A DNA stretch of 64,000 nucleotides from Mesorhizobium sp. B2-7-2 (lineage in GTDB: Bacteria > Pseudomonadota > Alphaproteobacteria > Rhizobiales > Rhizobiaceae). Made by a program: the position numbers and the translations under genes. Positions 9,673 to 18,215 of the stretch are shown one piece after another (position 1 is the first letter of the stretch; each line of letters opens with the position of its first letter). The stretch is taken from the NCBI RefSeq assembly GCF_006440775.1, contig NZ_VFTZ01000021.1, forward strand, positions 1-64,000. The letters are read 5' to 3'. The notes beneath the pieces are model-generated. The model had not been told where the DNA came from. It was given only the letters and a program-made list of their open reading frames with translations, and made no database searches.

Positions 9673-12396
9673 ATGCCGGACGACAGGACCGACCCCAAGA
9701 ACCGACCCTCCCCCGACGCGCTGCTGGAGCATGCCGAGCGCGAGGGCCGTGGCCGCCTGCGCATATTTCTCGGCGCCGCGCCCGGCGTCGGCAAGACCTA
9801 CGAGATGTTGATGGCCGGCCGCGCCCGCCGCGCCGACGGCATCGACGTCGTGATCGGCATCGTCGAGACGCACGGCCGCAAGGAAACGCAAACCCTTGTC
9901 GACGGCTATGAGGCGATCCCGCGCCGCCTGGTCGAGTATCGCGGCCAAACCCTCGACGAGATGGACATCGACGCCATCCTGAACCGGCGTCCTGCGCTGG
10001 TCCTGGTCGACGAGCTTGCCCATACCAACGCGCCCGGCAGCCGGCATCCCAAACGCTATCTCGATGTGCAGGAGATCCTGGCGCAAGGCATCGACGTCTA
10101 CACCACGCTCAACATCCAGCATGTCGAAAGCCTGAACGACGTCGTCGCCCAGATCACGCGGGTCAGGGTGCGCGAGACCGTTCCCGATTCCATCATCGAC
10201 CAGGCCGACGACATCGAGATCATCGACCTCACGCCCGACGACCTGATCAAGAGGCTGCAGGACGGCAAGGTCTATTTCCCCAACACCGCGCAGCGTGCGA
10301 TCGAGAATTATTTTTCGCCGGGCAATCTGACGGCGCTGCGCGAGCTGGCCCTGCGCCGCACGGCCCAGCGCGTCGATGAGCAGCTGCTCAACCACATGCA
10401 GTCGCATGCCATTCCGGGGCCGTGGGCGGCCGGCGAGCGGGTGCTCGTCTGCGTCGACTCACAGCCTGGCGGAGCGGCCCGCATCCGCTACGCACGCAGG
10501 CTCGCCGACCGGCTGCGCGCGCCCTGGACGGCGCTGCATGTCGACACGCCGCGCCTCGCCGGCCTGTCCGAGGAGGACAAGGACCGCCTGGCCAGGAACC
10601 TGCGTCTTGCCGAGCAGCTCGGCGCCGAGATCGCCACCATTCCTGGCCAGAACGTCGCCCAGGACATCGTGCGTCACGCGACGGCGAACAACTTCACCCA
10701 TATCGTCGTCGGCCGGCCGACCCGCTCGCGCTGGCGCGAGCTGATCGAGGGCTCGCTCACCCATGATCTGATCCGCAATGCCGGCGACATCAGCGTCCAT
10801 GTCATTTCGGGCGCCGGGCGCGATGGCGACGCGCTGTCGGCGCGGGTGAAAGCCGCGCCCGAGCAGAAGCCTTTCCAGATCTGGCCGTATTTGTTCTCGA
10901 CGGCCTATGTCGCCGGCGCGCTGGCCGTCAGCTCGATCCTCGACCAGTTCTTCGATGTCCGCAATCTCGCCAGCGTCCTGCTTCTTGCCGTGCTGACCTC
11001 GGCCGTGACATTCGGGCTCTGGCCGGCGCTCTATGCCTGTTTCCTCAGCGCGCTTGCCTTCAATTTCTTCTTCCTCGAGCCGCGTTACACGCTGACGATC
11101 AGGGACCCGGAGAGCATCGTTGCCTTTACCGTTTTCCTCGTCGTCGCCGTGATCGCCAGCAATCTGACGGCACGCGTGCAGCGCCAGGCCGTCGCCGCCC
11201 GCTCGCGGGCGCGCGCCACCGGCGACATCTATTCCTTTTCCAGGAAGCTCGCCGGCGCCGGCACGCTCGACGACGTCTTATGGGCCACCGCCTTCCAGAT
11301 CGCTTCGATGCTGAAGGTCCGTGTCGTGCTGCTTTTGCCGGAAAACGGCACCATCACCGTCAAGGCCGGCTATCCGCCGGACGACACCTTGGCCGAAGCC
11401 GATATCGCCGCCGCGCGCTGGGCCTGGGAGCACAATCGGCCGGCCGGCCGTGGCGCCGACACCTTGCCCGGCGCAAAACGTCTCTATCTTCCTTTGCGGA
11501 CGGGCCGGACAGCGATCGGCGTGGTCGGTCTCGACAATGACAAGCAGGGCCCGCTGCTGACGCCCGAGCAGCAACGTTTGCTCGACGCCTTGGCCGACCA
11601 GGCCGCCGTCGCCATCGAGCGCGTCCAGCTCGTCGCGGATGTCGACCGCGCCAGACTTGCGGCTGAAGCCGACCGGCTGCGATCGGCGCTGCTCACCTCG
11701 ATCTCGCATGACCTGAAGACGCCGCTTGCCGCGATCATGGGCGCGGCCGGCACGCTGAAGGAATTCGCGCCGGCGCTGCCGGAACAAGATCGCGCGGAGC
11801 TTCTGGCGACCGTCGTCAGCGAGTCCGAGCGGCTGAACCGCTTCATCGCCAATCTGCTCGACATGACCAGGATCGAGTCGGGCGCGATGGAGCCGAACTA
11901 TGCGCTCCATTATGTCGGCGATGTCGTCGGCTCAGCGTTGAACCGGGCGCAGAAGATCACCGCCGAGCACAAAATAGAGACCGACATCCCGGCCGACCTG
12001 CCGATGCTGAGGCTCGATCCTGTGCTGTTCGAGCAGGCATTGTTCAACCTGCTCGACAATGCCGCCAAATACGCCTTGCCCGGCTCGGCCATCCGGCTGC
12101 AGGCGTGGGTAGACAGCGGCGCCGTCATCCTGCAGGTGATGGATGAGGGGCCGGGCATCCCGCCGGACGATCTGGAGCGGATATTCGATACCTTCTACCG
12201 CATGCGCAAGGGCGACCAGGTGCGCGCCGGCACGGGTCTCGGCTTGTCGATCAGCCGCGGCTTCATCGAGGCGATGGGCGGCACGGTCGCGGCGGCAAAC
12301 CGCACCGACCGTCCAGGCGCGATCTTCACCATCCGCATGCCGGTGCCGGCTGAGTTGCCGGCGCTCGGCGCACCGCTTACGGACGATGCGGCATGA
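9673..12396 (+). CDS. kdpD: Sensor histidine kinase KdpD
   Basis: About 907 residues in the full KdpD layout. The N-terminal KdpD domain has a Walker-type motif GAAPGVGKTYEML and ends near PKRYLDVQEI. A universal-stress-protein-like domain follows (about residues 255-375), then four membrane spans (about 405-505), a GAF domain (about 530-660), and a HisKA/HATPase core with phosphoacceptor LLTSISHDLKTPLA and ATP-binding motifs LDNAAKYA, DEGPGIPPDD and GTGLGLSISRGF. It senses K+ and envelope status and phosphorylates KdpE. The start is uncertain: ATG 9673 or TTG 9664, neither with a strong ribosome-binding site. Its end overlaps kdpE by four bases. Confidence 0.95.
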   Translation: MPDDRTDPKNRPSPDALLEHAEREGRGRLRIFLGAAPGVGKTYEMLMAGRARRADGIDVVIGIVETHGRKETQTLVDGYEAIPRRLVEYRGQTLDEMDIDAILNRRPALVLVDELAHTNAPGSRHPKRYLDVQEILAQGIDVYTTLNIQHVESLNDVVAQITRVRVRETVPDSIIDQADDIEIIDLTPDDLIKRLQDGKVYFPNTAQRAIENYFSPGNLTALRELALRRTAQRVDEQLLNHMQSHAIPGPWAAGERVLVCVDSQPGGAARIRYARRLADRLRAPWTALHVDTPRLAGLSEEDKDRLARNLRLAEQLGAEIATIPGQNVAQDIVRHATANNFTHIVVGRPTRSRWRELIEGSLTHDLIRNAGDISVHVISGAGRDGDALSARVKAAPEQKPFQIWPYLFSTAYVAGALAVSSILDQFFDVRNLASVLLLAVLTSAVTFGLWPALYACFLSALAFNFFFLEPRYTLTIRDPESIVAFTVFLVVAVIASNLTARVQRQAVAARSRARATGDIYSFSRKLAGAGTLDDVLWATAFQIASMLKVRVVLLLPENGTITVKAGYPPDDTLAEADIAAARWAWEHNRPAGRGADTLPGAKRLYLPLRTGRTAIGVVGLDNDKQGPLLTPEQQRLLDALADQAAVAIERVQLVADVDRARLAAEADRLRSALLTSISHDLKTPLAAIMGAAGTLKEFAPALPEQDRAELLATVVSESERLNRFIANLLDMTRIESGAMEPNYALHYVGDVVGSALNRAQKITAEHKIETDIPADLPMLRLDPVLFEQALFNLLDNAAKYALPGSAIRLQAWVDSGAVILQVMDEGPGIPPDDLERIFDTFYRMRKGDQVRAGTGLGLSISRGFIEAMGGTVAAANRTDRPGAIFTIRMPVPAELPALGAPLTDDAA

Positions 12397-13085
12397 CAAA
12401 TCAGACCGTCTCCATTTTGGTCGTCGACGACGAGCCGCCGATCCGAAAGTTGCTGCGCGTCGGCCTCGGCAGCCAGGGCTATGCGGTCTCCGAGGCGCCG
12501 AATGCCAAGGCGGCCCTCGAGCTCGTCCAGGCCGAACGGCCCGACCTTATCCTGCTCGATCTCGGCCTGCCCGGCATGACCGGCCTCGAGCTGCTCGACA
12601 AATGGCGAAGCGACGGCCTCGACATTCCGGTCGTCATCCTTTCAAGCCGCACCGACGAGCCCGGTATCGTCGCAGCGCTCGAGCTCGGCGCCGACGACTA
12701 CGTGACCAAGCCCTTCGGCATGAACGAGCTCGTCGCGCGCATCCGCGTGGCGCTGCGCCACAAATTCCAGCAACAGGGCGAGAAGCCGGTGTTCCATACC
12801 GGCGACCTTTCGGTCGACCTTGTGAAGCGTATCGTCATGGTCGAGGACAAGGAAGTGAAACTGTCGCCCAAGGAATACGACATCCTGCGCATGCTCGTGC
12901 AATATGCCGGCAAGGTGCTGACGCATCAGTTCCTGATGAAGCAGATCTGGAACGACTCGACCGACGTCCAGTATCTCAGGGTCTATGTGCGCCAGCTGCG
13001 GCAGAAGATCGAGAAGACGCCGGACCAGCCCCGCTACATCATCACCGAGACCGGCGTCGGCTATCGGTTGCGCGAGGTGGAGTAG
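12393..13085 (+). CDS. kdpE: Response regulator KdpE (OmpR family)
   Basis: A 230-residue regulator. The receiver domain has the acidic pair in VVDDEPP, phosphoacceptor Asp in LILLDLGLPGMTG and conserved Lys in YVTKPFG. It is followed by an OmpR/PhoB winged-helix domain with LSPKEYDILRMLVQYAGKVL and YLRVYVRQLRQKIE. It activates kdpFABC when phosphorylated by KdpD. The ATGA overlap with kdpD points to coupled translation. A palindromic repeat lies downstream. Confidence 0.97.
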   Translation: MTNQTVSILVVDDEPPIRKLLRVGLGSQGYAVSEAPNAKAALELVQAERPDLILLDLGLPGMTGLELLDKWRSDGLDIPVVILSSRTDEPGIVAALELGADDYVTKPFGMNELVARIRVALRHKFQQQGEKPVFHTGDLSVDLVKRIVMVEDKEVKLSPKEYDILRMLVQYAGKVLTHQFLMKQIWNDSTDVQYLRVYVRQLRQKIEKTPDQPRYIITETGVGYRLREVE

Positions 13086-13120
13086 CTGAGGCAAGCCGTG
13101 GTGGTTGGCCGAAGCATCTC

Positions 13121-13310
13121 AGGGTCGTCATCCACCGGCGGAGCGGGAGCGAAGCGGACGCGTAGACCCGAGGATCCATGCCGTTACGCCGGCCAAGGAG
13201 TGCTGCGGAGCAGAACCTGCACCGTTACAGCGCTTCGAGGTCACGGCATGGATCCTATGGTCTGCGCGCGTCGCTTCGCTCCTTGCTCCGCCATAGGATG
13301 ACGATCGCGA
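13121..13310. repeat. Bipartite palindromic repeat (family C), second full copy
   Basis: The organisation matches that at 2503-2714: a left arm GGCGGAGCGGGAGCGAAGCG, a central part, then GTCACGGCATGGATCCTATGG and the shared block CTGCGCGCGTCGCTTCGCTC. The right hairpin has arms ATCCTATGG and CCATAGGAT, a compensated change compared with ATCCTAGGG/CCCTAGGAT in the first copy. It separates the convergent kdpE and ialB-type genes. Confidence 0.85.
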
Positions 13311-13372
13311 CGGGCGTTTGAGTGAAATCCCTGCATGCGCGCACGCTCACACACAGCAGCGATCCCCACGAG

Positions 13373-13969
13373 CTAGTCCGCCGACAGGTCCGCCGTCCGG
13401 GCGAGCGCACTGCCAAAACCGTTGAGCGAGATGGTGAAGGAGATCGGCTGCGCAGTGTCGGCCGCCGTGGCGTTGACCTTCAGCGTGGTGCCGTTCTGCA
13501 GCAACGGCGTGATATTGGCATCGAACGTCACCGGTACCAGGCAACCTACCGCCTGGCAGGTGTTGAACTGCAACGTGCCGTCCAGCTTCTTGTCGTCGAT
13601 TTCGAACGAGATCCCGTTGGCCAAGGCGAGCCCGAAGGGCAGCGCCAGCGTGCCGGCGGCGTCCTGGCCGGTCTTGGTCGTCAATTCGATCGCCAGCAGC
13701 CGCTGGCCGCTCTGCTTGTTGAACTGCTGATGCGACAGGCTGCAGACCTTGTTGGTGCCGGTGACCTGGCAGTTGACCGTCCAGTCGCCATGCGTTTCCG
13801 ACAGCGCCGAGGCGCCGCCCGGCAGTTGCGGCTTGGCCGCCGCACCGGTGGGCTGGGCCGCTGGAGCCACCTTGTCGGTCTTATTCTGCGCGGCAAGTCC
13901 CGCCGCCGGCACACCGGCGATGCAGGCGGTTGCCATCATCGCCGCGAGATACGCGTATTTCGTCCTCAT
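13373..13969 (-). CDS. Invasion-associated locus B (IalB) family exported protein
   Basis: A 198-residue protein with a clear signal peptide (YLAAMMATACIAGVPAAGLA, cleavage about residue 27), then a Pro/Ala-rich linker and an IalB domain. The typical segments are THGDWTVNCQ, CSLSHQQFNKQSGQRLLAIE, LPFGLALANGISFEID and FNTCQAVGCLVPVTFD, with paired cysteines expected to form disulfides in the periplasm. In Bartonella IalB aids entry into erythrocytes; in rhizobia these proteins are common and of unclear function. The gene is monocistronic, with the family C repeat downstream. Confidence 0.88.
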   Translation of the reverse strand: MRTKYAYLAAMMATACIAGVPAAGLAAQNKTDKVAPAAQPTGAAAKPQLPGGASALSETHGDWTVNCQVTGTNKVCSLSHQQFNKQSGQRLLAIELTTKTGQDAAGTLALPFGLALANGISFEIDDKKLDGTLQFNTCQAVGCLVPVTFDANITPLLQNGTTLKVNATAADTAQPISFTISLNGFGSALARTADLSAD

Positions 13970-14000
13970 GAGATCCCTTCTTAGCCGCCGCCCGCGTCAG

Positions 14001-14380
14001 CTAGAAGCTGACCTTCAGAGACGCGCTGACCGCATTCTGCTTGACCGTTTGCCCAAAGGCGCCGTTGTACCTGACAGCCAACCCGACGCCGTTGACGCCA
14101 TCGAGCTCCAGCCCGGCGCCGACCCGATAGAGGGGCGAATCGATGACTTCAGTCAAGTGCAATGCCGGATTGCGGGGCAGATTCTCGGCGGCGGCGAAAC
14201 GCCCCTCGATCTCCCACCGCTTGGTGGAGAACTCGACGCCGGCCTTTCCGTAGATGCGGAAACCGGCGATGGCGCTGACCGGGATGTCGGCCCCCGATCT
14301 CCAGCGCCGGCGTCGCGGCATAGTCTATCGCGCGGCTTGCGTGAGCCGCATCACGTTTCGCAGTTGCCCATAGCGTTATT
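14001..14380 (-). pseudogene. Remnant of an autotransporter beta-barrel C-terminus
   Basis: The last 100 residues look like the end of an autotransporter barrel: alternating strands FRIYGKAGVEF, YRVGAGLELDGV, GLAVRYNGAFG and a terminal SASLKVSF with the outer-membrane Phe. There is no passenger domain. Upstream, a second frame continues the homology (RAIDYAATPALEIG) and joins ADIPVSAIAG only if one base is removed from the five-G run at 14291-14295. The reading frame runs out where the divergent gene at 14396 begins. A frameshifted 3' fragment of a once larger gene is the simplest reading. Confidence 0.65.
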
Positions 14381-14395
14381 GGCCATCCGCACTAT

Positions 14396-14722
14396 ATGAA
14401 ACGCATGGTTTTTCGTATGGGAGCCTTGCGGATGCTTCGTCCGGCTGTTCTGGCAGGCGCCGTGCTGGCCGCCTCGGTTTGTCTGATTGCGCCGTCTTAT
14501 GCGCAGATCGTCATCCCGACGAATCGCAACGCATTGGTGCAGCAGAATGAGCTGCAGCAGTTGCAGAACAGGTTGCAGCGGCAGCAATACCAGCAGCAGC
14601 AGCAATTGTATCGCGAGCTTGACCGGCAGAGCGCGCCCAAGCCCCGGCCCGATGTGCCGGTATACGGCAACACCTGTCGGATGGAATCGGTCGGCAACAT
14701 TATTTCCAGGGTTTGCCGCTGA
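14396..14722 (+). CDS. Small exported Gln-rich protein of unknown function
   Basis: A protein of up to 108 residues. A signal peptide is evident (RPAVLAGAVLAASVCLIAPS, cleavage after SYA), followed by a Gln-rich helical region (LQQLQNRLQRQQYQQQQQLY, likely coiled coil) and a C-terminal part with two cysteines (GNTCRMES, SRVCR). Another possible start is the ATG at 14432, which has GGGAG eight bases upstream and gives a more usual signal peptide. I do not recognise the family. It is likely periplasmic. Confidence 0.65.
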   Translation: MKRMVFRMGALRMLRPAVLAGAVLAASVCLIAPSYAQIVIPTNRNALVQQNELQQLQNRLQRQQYQQQQQLYRELDRQSAPKPRPDVPVYGNTCRMESVGNIISRVCR

Positions 14723-14797
14723 CATTTTATTCTTTTCAGTTTATTAGCCGACTTACTTACTGGCAAAATGCCGGATTGCAAGGGCGGTGGTTCTAGA

Positions 14798-14897
14798 GCA
14801 ATTCCAGGAAAAGTGTGACACGGTTTTCCGTCGGGAATTGCGTCAAAACTAAAGAGATAGAGCGGTTCGCCGTTTCCATGAAACGGTGAAACGCTCT
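14798..14897. repeat. Composite palindromic repeat (family A)
   Basis: The first half is GCAATTCCAGGAAAAGTG...CGGTTTTCCG...GGAATTGCG (14798-14843). The second half has nested inverted repeats AGAGCG (14859-14864)/CGCTCT (14892-14897) and CCGTTTC (14870-14876)/GAAACGG (14880-14886). The same two-part structure occurs at 38195-38287. It lies between the exported Gln-rich protein and the Nudix gene. Confidence 0.8.
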
Positions 14898-14972
14898 AGG
14901 GTTTGCAGGAGAACAGGTTTTTGCCCACGCGGATGGCGTATGGCAGGGATGCTGCTCTGACCGGAATTTGGG

Positions 14973-15440
14973 ATGGCAACAACCAAGAAAAAAGCAGTCC
15001 GCAGAGCCAGGAAAGGCCAACGGATCCGCCAGGTGGCGGCCATTCCGTATCGGGTGCGAGAAGACGGCAATCTCGAAGTGTTGCTGGTCACCTCACGCAC
15101 CACGCGGCGCTTCATCGTGCCAAAGGGCTGGCCGATGAAGGGCAAGAGCGGGCGCAGGGCGGCAACGATCGAAGCCCGCGAGGAAGCCGGCGTGCTCGGC
15201 AGGACGCTGAAGCAGCCTGCCGGCACCTATTCCTATTGGAAACGCATGCCCGACGGCTTCATTCGCGTCGACGTTGTGGTCTATCTGCTCGAGGTCGCCG
15301 AGGAGCTTGTCGACTGGCAGGAAGCCGCGAACCGGCAGCGCGCATGGCTTCCGGCGGTCGACGCCGCCCTGCTCATTGACGAGCCGGACCTTTCCACGCT
15401 GCTGAGGGATTTGACCGTTCCGTCAGCAAACGCGGCATAA
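14973..15440 (+). CDS. Nudix hydrolase
   Basis: A 155-residue Nudix-fold protein of the diphosphoinositol-polyphosphate-phosphohydrolase-like type. The Nudix box is recognisable (PKGWPMKGKSGRRAATIEAR then EEAGV), although the usual first Glu after the Gly is replaced by Lys, as is common in this subgroup. The N-terminus is very basic (MATTKKKAVRRARKGQRIRQ), which may bind nucleic acid or polyphosphate. It would cleave a nucleoside- or polyphosphate substrate, identity unknown. It appears to be a single-gene unit. Confidence 0.85.
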   Translation: MATTKKKAVRRARKGQRIRQVAAIPYRVREDGNLEVLLVTSRTTRRFIVPKGWPMKGKSGRRAATIEAREEAGVLGRTLKQPAGTYSYWKRMPDGFIRVDVVVYLLEVAEELVDWQEAANRQRAWLPAVDAALLIDEPDLSTLLRDLTVPSANAA

Positions 15441-15518
15441 GCAACCATCTATTCGGTCCGGCCGTACCGGCGTGGCGGCCCACGGCCGCGGCTTCGTATG
15501 CGCGACCTCATTCGCTGC

Positions 15519-15547
15519 TTGACTCATGCATATCCCAATGGTTATAC
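15519..15547 (+). promoter_or_regulatory. Sigma-70-type promoter of the arsR-led cluster
   Basis: TTGACT (15519-15524) and TTATAC (15542-15547) are separated by 17 bases, a good housekeeping promoter match. The expected start site is about 15554, only about 27 bases from the ATG at 15581. The near-repeats GGTTATACG and GGTTATCGG between promoter and start codon are plausible ArsR-type operator parts. Confidence 0.6.
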
Positions 15548-15580
15548 GTCAATCAATAGCCAACGGGTTATCGGTTAGAA

Positions 15581-15904
15581 ATGACGACCGCGCATGATAT
15601 GCTGTTCAGGACGCTCGCCGATCCGACGCGACGCGCCATCTTCGAACGGCTCTGCCGCCAGGGCGAGCAGACGGTCGGAGCCCTGACCGTCCAGGCCGGG
15701 GTGTCGCAGCCGGCGGTGTCGAAGCATCTGGGCGTCCTCAAGGAGGCGGGACTGGTGCGCGACCGCCATGAGGGCCGCCAGACCCATTACAGCGCCCAGC
15801 TCAAGGCGCTCGCGCCGCTGATGGACTGGACGCGCCACATGGTGGGGTTTTGGGAAAGCCGCTTCGACGATCTGGAAGACCTGCTCAAAAGGATGGATCA
15901 ATGA
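15581..15904 (+). CDS. ArsR family winged-helix repressor
   Basis: A 107-residue regulator with the ArsR/SmtB fold: LFRTLADPTRRAIFERL, a recognition helix region VSQPAVSKHLGVLKEAGLV and a wing RHEGRQTHYSA. No metal-binding cysteine cluster is present, so it probably does not sense arsenic or zinc. In many proteobacteria such a repressor precedes an SRPBCC/AHSA1 gene, as here (four-base overlap). It probably represses its own cluster through the site described just upstream. Confidence 0.9.
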   Translation: MTTAHDMLFRTLADPTRRAIFERLCRQGEQTVGALTVQAGVSQPAVSKHLGVLKEAGLVRDRHEGRQTHYSAQLKALAPLMDWTRHMVGFWESRFDDLEDLLKRMDQ

Positions 15905-16305
15905 ATGAGGCCGCAACGCGCTCCGTCATCGTCGAGCGCGAGATACCTTTTCCGCCGGAAAAGATCTGGCGCGCGCTCACCCAACCGCATCTCATCGAGG
16001 AGTGGCTGATGAAGAACAGCTTCAAGCCGGTCGTGGACCATCGCTTCAATATGAGCGCCGAATGGGGCGGCGTCGACTGCCAGGTGCGGACGGTCGAGCC
16101 CAACCGGACCCTGTCCTACAGCTGGGACACCAAGGATCTCGAGAGCGTGGTCACCTGGACGCTCACCCCGACGGGCAAGGGCACGCATTTGCGCATGGAG
16201 CAGGTCGGCTTCCGCACCGACCAGGAGCCGTATTACCGCGGCGCCACGGTGGGCTGGAAGCGCAACTTCACGGCCCTGGAGCAGCTGCTTTCGCGGATCG
16301 ATTGA
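15901..16305 (+). CDS. SRPBCC (AHSA1/CalC-like) domain protein
   Basis: A 134-residue single-domain protein of the START/AHSA1 type: VEREIPFPPEKIWRALTQP at the start, WTLTPTGKGTHLRMEQVGF in the middle and YYRGATVGWKRNFTALEQLL as the long C-terminal helix. These domains enclose a hydrophobic ligand pocket; the ligand is unknown. The ATG at 15901 overlaps the arsR stop (ATGA) and gives the family length, so I prefer it to the in-frame start at 15850. Confidence 0.9.
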   Translation: MNEAATRSVIVEREIPFPPEKIWRALTQPHLIEEWLMKNSFKPVVDHRFNMSAEWGGVDCQVRTVEPNRTLSYSWDTKDLESVVTWTLTPTGKGTHLRMEQVGFRTDQEPYYRGATVGWKRNFTALEQLLSRID

Positions 16306-16383
16306 CGTCCGCCGAAGCCTCAAAACACAGACACGGTTCCGGCGGGGCGGCAAAACGCGAGCGTAAGCAATGGAGGCACGAAA

Positions 16384-16776
16384 ATGAAGATCAAGCTGAC
16401 CAGCATCTATGTCGACGACCAGGAAAAGGCTCTTGGCTTCTATACCGAAATTCTGGGCTTCACCAAGAAGGCCGACTTCACCAATGGGCCGTTTCGCTGG
16501 CTGACTGTCGTCTCGCCTGACGATCCGGACGGCACCGAACTGCAGCTGGCCCTCAACGACAATCCGGCGGCAAAGACTTATCAGCAGGCCATCTTCAAGC
16601 AAGGCCAGCCGGCGCTGATGCTGTTCACCGACGACATCAAGAGCGATCATGAGCACATCAAGGCGAATGGCGGCAGTTTTGCCATGGCGCCGACCGCGGT
16701 GACCGGCGCGACCATCGCGCAGCTCAACGACACCTGCGGCAACCTCATTCAGCTTTCGCAGCTGGCGCGCTGGTAG
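16384..16776 (+). CDS. VOC (glyoxalase/bleomycin resistance) family protein
   Basis: A 130-residue protein with the paired beta-alpha-beta-beta-beta modules of the vicinal-oxygen-chelate fold: KLTSIYVDDQEKALGFYTE, RWLTVVSPDDPDGTELQLAL, then the second module ALMLFTDDIKSDHEHIKANG and LNDTCGNLIQLSQL. Such proteins may be metal-dependent lyases, dioxygenases or binding proteins. It is third in the arsR-led run, 78 bases after the SRPBCC gene and with its own ribosome-binding site (GGAGG). Confidence 0.88.
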   Translation: MKIKLTSIYVDDQEKALGFYTEILGFTKKADFTNGPFRWLTVVSPDDPDGTELQLALNDNPAAKTYQQAIFKQGQPALMLFTDDIKSDHEHIKANGGSFAMAPTAVTGATIAQLNDTCGNLIQLSQLARW

Positions 16777-16815
16777 GCAACTCGATCCGTATCGTCATTC
16801 GCAAGGGAGGTTATA

Positions 16816-17049
16816 TTGAACTGGAGCAAGTGGATCAGGCAGCTTCACCGCTGGCTTTCGATCATCTTCACCGTCACCGTCATTGCCAATTTCGCTGCCA
16901 TGGCCATGGGCCCGCCGCCCGCCTGGATCGTCTATTCGCCGTTGATTCCGCTTTTCCTGCTGCTGTTCAGCGGCCTCTATATGTTCGTGCTGCCCTATGC
17001 CGCCAGATGGCGCGGGGAGCCGGCGGGCGAGCGCACGGGATCGGCCTGA
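16816..17049 (+). CDS. Small two-span membrane protein
   Basis: A 77-residue protein with two hydrophobic helices (WLSIIFTVTVIANFAAMAM and LIPLFLLLFSGLYMFVLPY) and a basic C-terminal tail. The start is TTG, set by the strong ribosome-binding site AAGGGAGG (16803-16810) five bases upstream. Its stop overlaps the next start (TGATG). The family is not clearly recognised, but similar proteins accompany DUF1801 genes in rhizobia by my recollection. The role is unknown. Confidence 0.75.
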   Translation: MNWSKWIRQLHRWLSIIFTVTVIANFAAMAMGPPPAWIVYSPLIPLFLLLFSGLYMFVLPYAARWRGEPAGERTGSA

Positions 17050-17492
17050 TGGCAAAGACGAAATCGAAGGCTGCCGAGTCCGCGGACGCGAAACCTGTCC
17101 TGCTTTCGGGCGGCAACCCGCAGATCGCCAAAGGCTATGGCGATGCTCCGGTGCAGGCCTATATCGCGGCGATGCCGGGCTGGAAGAGCGAGGTCGGGCG
17201 CCGGCTCGACCAGCTCATCATGCAGGCCGTCCCTGGTGTGCAAAAGGCCGTCAAATGGAACTCTCCCTTCTACGGCATGGAAGGCGACGGCTGGTTCCTC
17301 GGCATCCATTGCTTCGCCAAATACATCAAGGTGGCGTTCTTCCGCGGCCTGTCGCTGAAGCCGGTGCCGCCTGTCGAATCCAAGAGCAAGGACACACGCT
17401 ATTTCCACATCCACGAGAACGAGCCGATCGACGAGGAGCAGTTCGTCTCCTGGGTGAAGCAGGCAAGCCAGCTGCCCGGCGAACGGATGTAA
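17049..17492 (+). CDS. DUF1801 domain protein (YdhG-like), first copy
   Basis: A 147-residue soluble protein with the DUF1801 pattern: VQAYIAAMPGWKSEVGRRLD, AVKWNSPFYGMEGDGWFLGI and KYIKVAFFRGLSL. The N-terminus is Lys/Ala-rich. The ATG at 17049 shares a base with the preceding stop, which fixes the start and suggests coupled translation. The domain's biochemical role is not established. A second DUF1801 gene follows at 17571. Confidence 0.88.
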   Translation: MAKTKSKAAESADAKPVLLSGGNPQIAKGYGDAPVQAYIAAMPGWKSEVGRRLDQLIMQAVPGVQKAVKWNSPFYGMEGDGWFLGIHCFAKYIKVAFFRGLSLKPVPPVESKSKDTRYFHIHENEPIDEEQFVSWVKQASQLPGERM

Positions 17493-17570
17493 GCGCACGA
17501 AAAATCAAGCGCCGTCTCCCCGAAAGGGCCATGGTGGCGAACTCTTATCCAGCATCGAGGAGAACCGGGC

Positions 17571-17969
17571 ATGCAACTAGGCGACGTACAGGACGGCAAG
17601 TCTGCGTCCGAACTGATCGACGGACGGATCAGGGAGCTGGGCGACTGGCGGGGCGAGACGCTTGCCCGGCTCCGCGCTCTTATCAGGGAGGCAGCGCCTG
17701 AAGTCGTCGAGACATGGAAATGGCGCGGCGTGCCGGTCTGGGAGGATGCCGGCATGATCTGCACCGGCGAGACTTACAAAGCTGTCGTCAAGCTGACCTT
17801 CGCCAAAGGCGCGGCGCTGCCCGATCCCAAGAAGCTCTTCAACTCCAGCCTGGAAGGCAACACCCGGCGCGCCATCGATTTCAAGGAAGGCGACAACGTC
17901 GACGCCGACGCCCTGAAGTCGCTCGTCCGTGAGGCCGTTGCGCTCAACAAATCCAAGACCAAGCGCTGA
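17571..17969 (+). CDS. DUF1801 domain protein, second copy
   Basis: A 132-residue protein related to the preceding one but distant: LARLRALIREAAPEVVETWK, WRGVPVWEDAGMICTGETYK and VVKLTFAKGAALPDPKKLFN correspond to the DUF1801 core. It lies 78 bases downstream of the first copy, in the same orientation. An upstream GAGG gives a plausible ribosome-binding site. The two copies probably form one transcription unit with the arsR cluster. Confidence 0.87.
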   Translation: MQLGDVQDGKSASELIDGRIRELGDWRGETLARLRALIREAAPEVVETWKWRGVPVWEDAGMICTGETYKAVVKLTFAKGAALPDPKKLFNSSLEGNTRRAIDFKEGDNVDADALKSLVREAVALNKSKTKR

Positions 17970-18215
17970 GACGCGACTGTCGCGCGGCGCTATCGGATTG
18001 ATGTTGCCGGCTTTTTCTTCCGGCCCTCGCACCGCAAATCGATACTATGCACGAAATATCGGTATCAAGCGCGTAAGCGTCCTTCTTTTGCTGCGCAATA
18101 ACTCATGAAACAAATACTGGGCAAATTTATCGACTGTTAATCCGGGCACGTTATTTGGATTGATGTCGCCAGTAACCGGACGGCATGTGGGGAAGAACAT
18201 CGTCTCAACCGGCGG

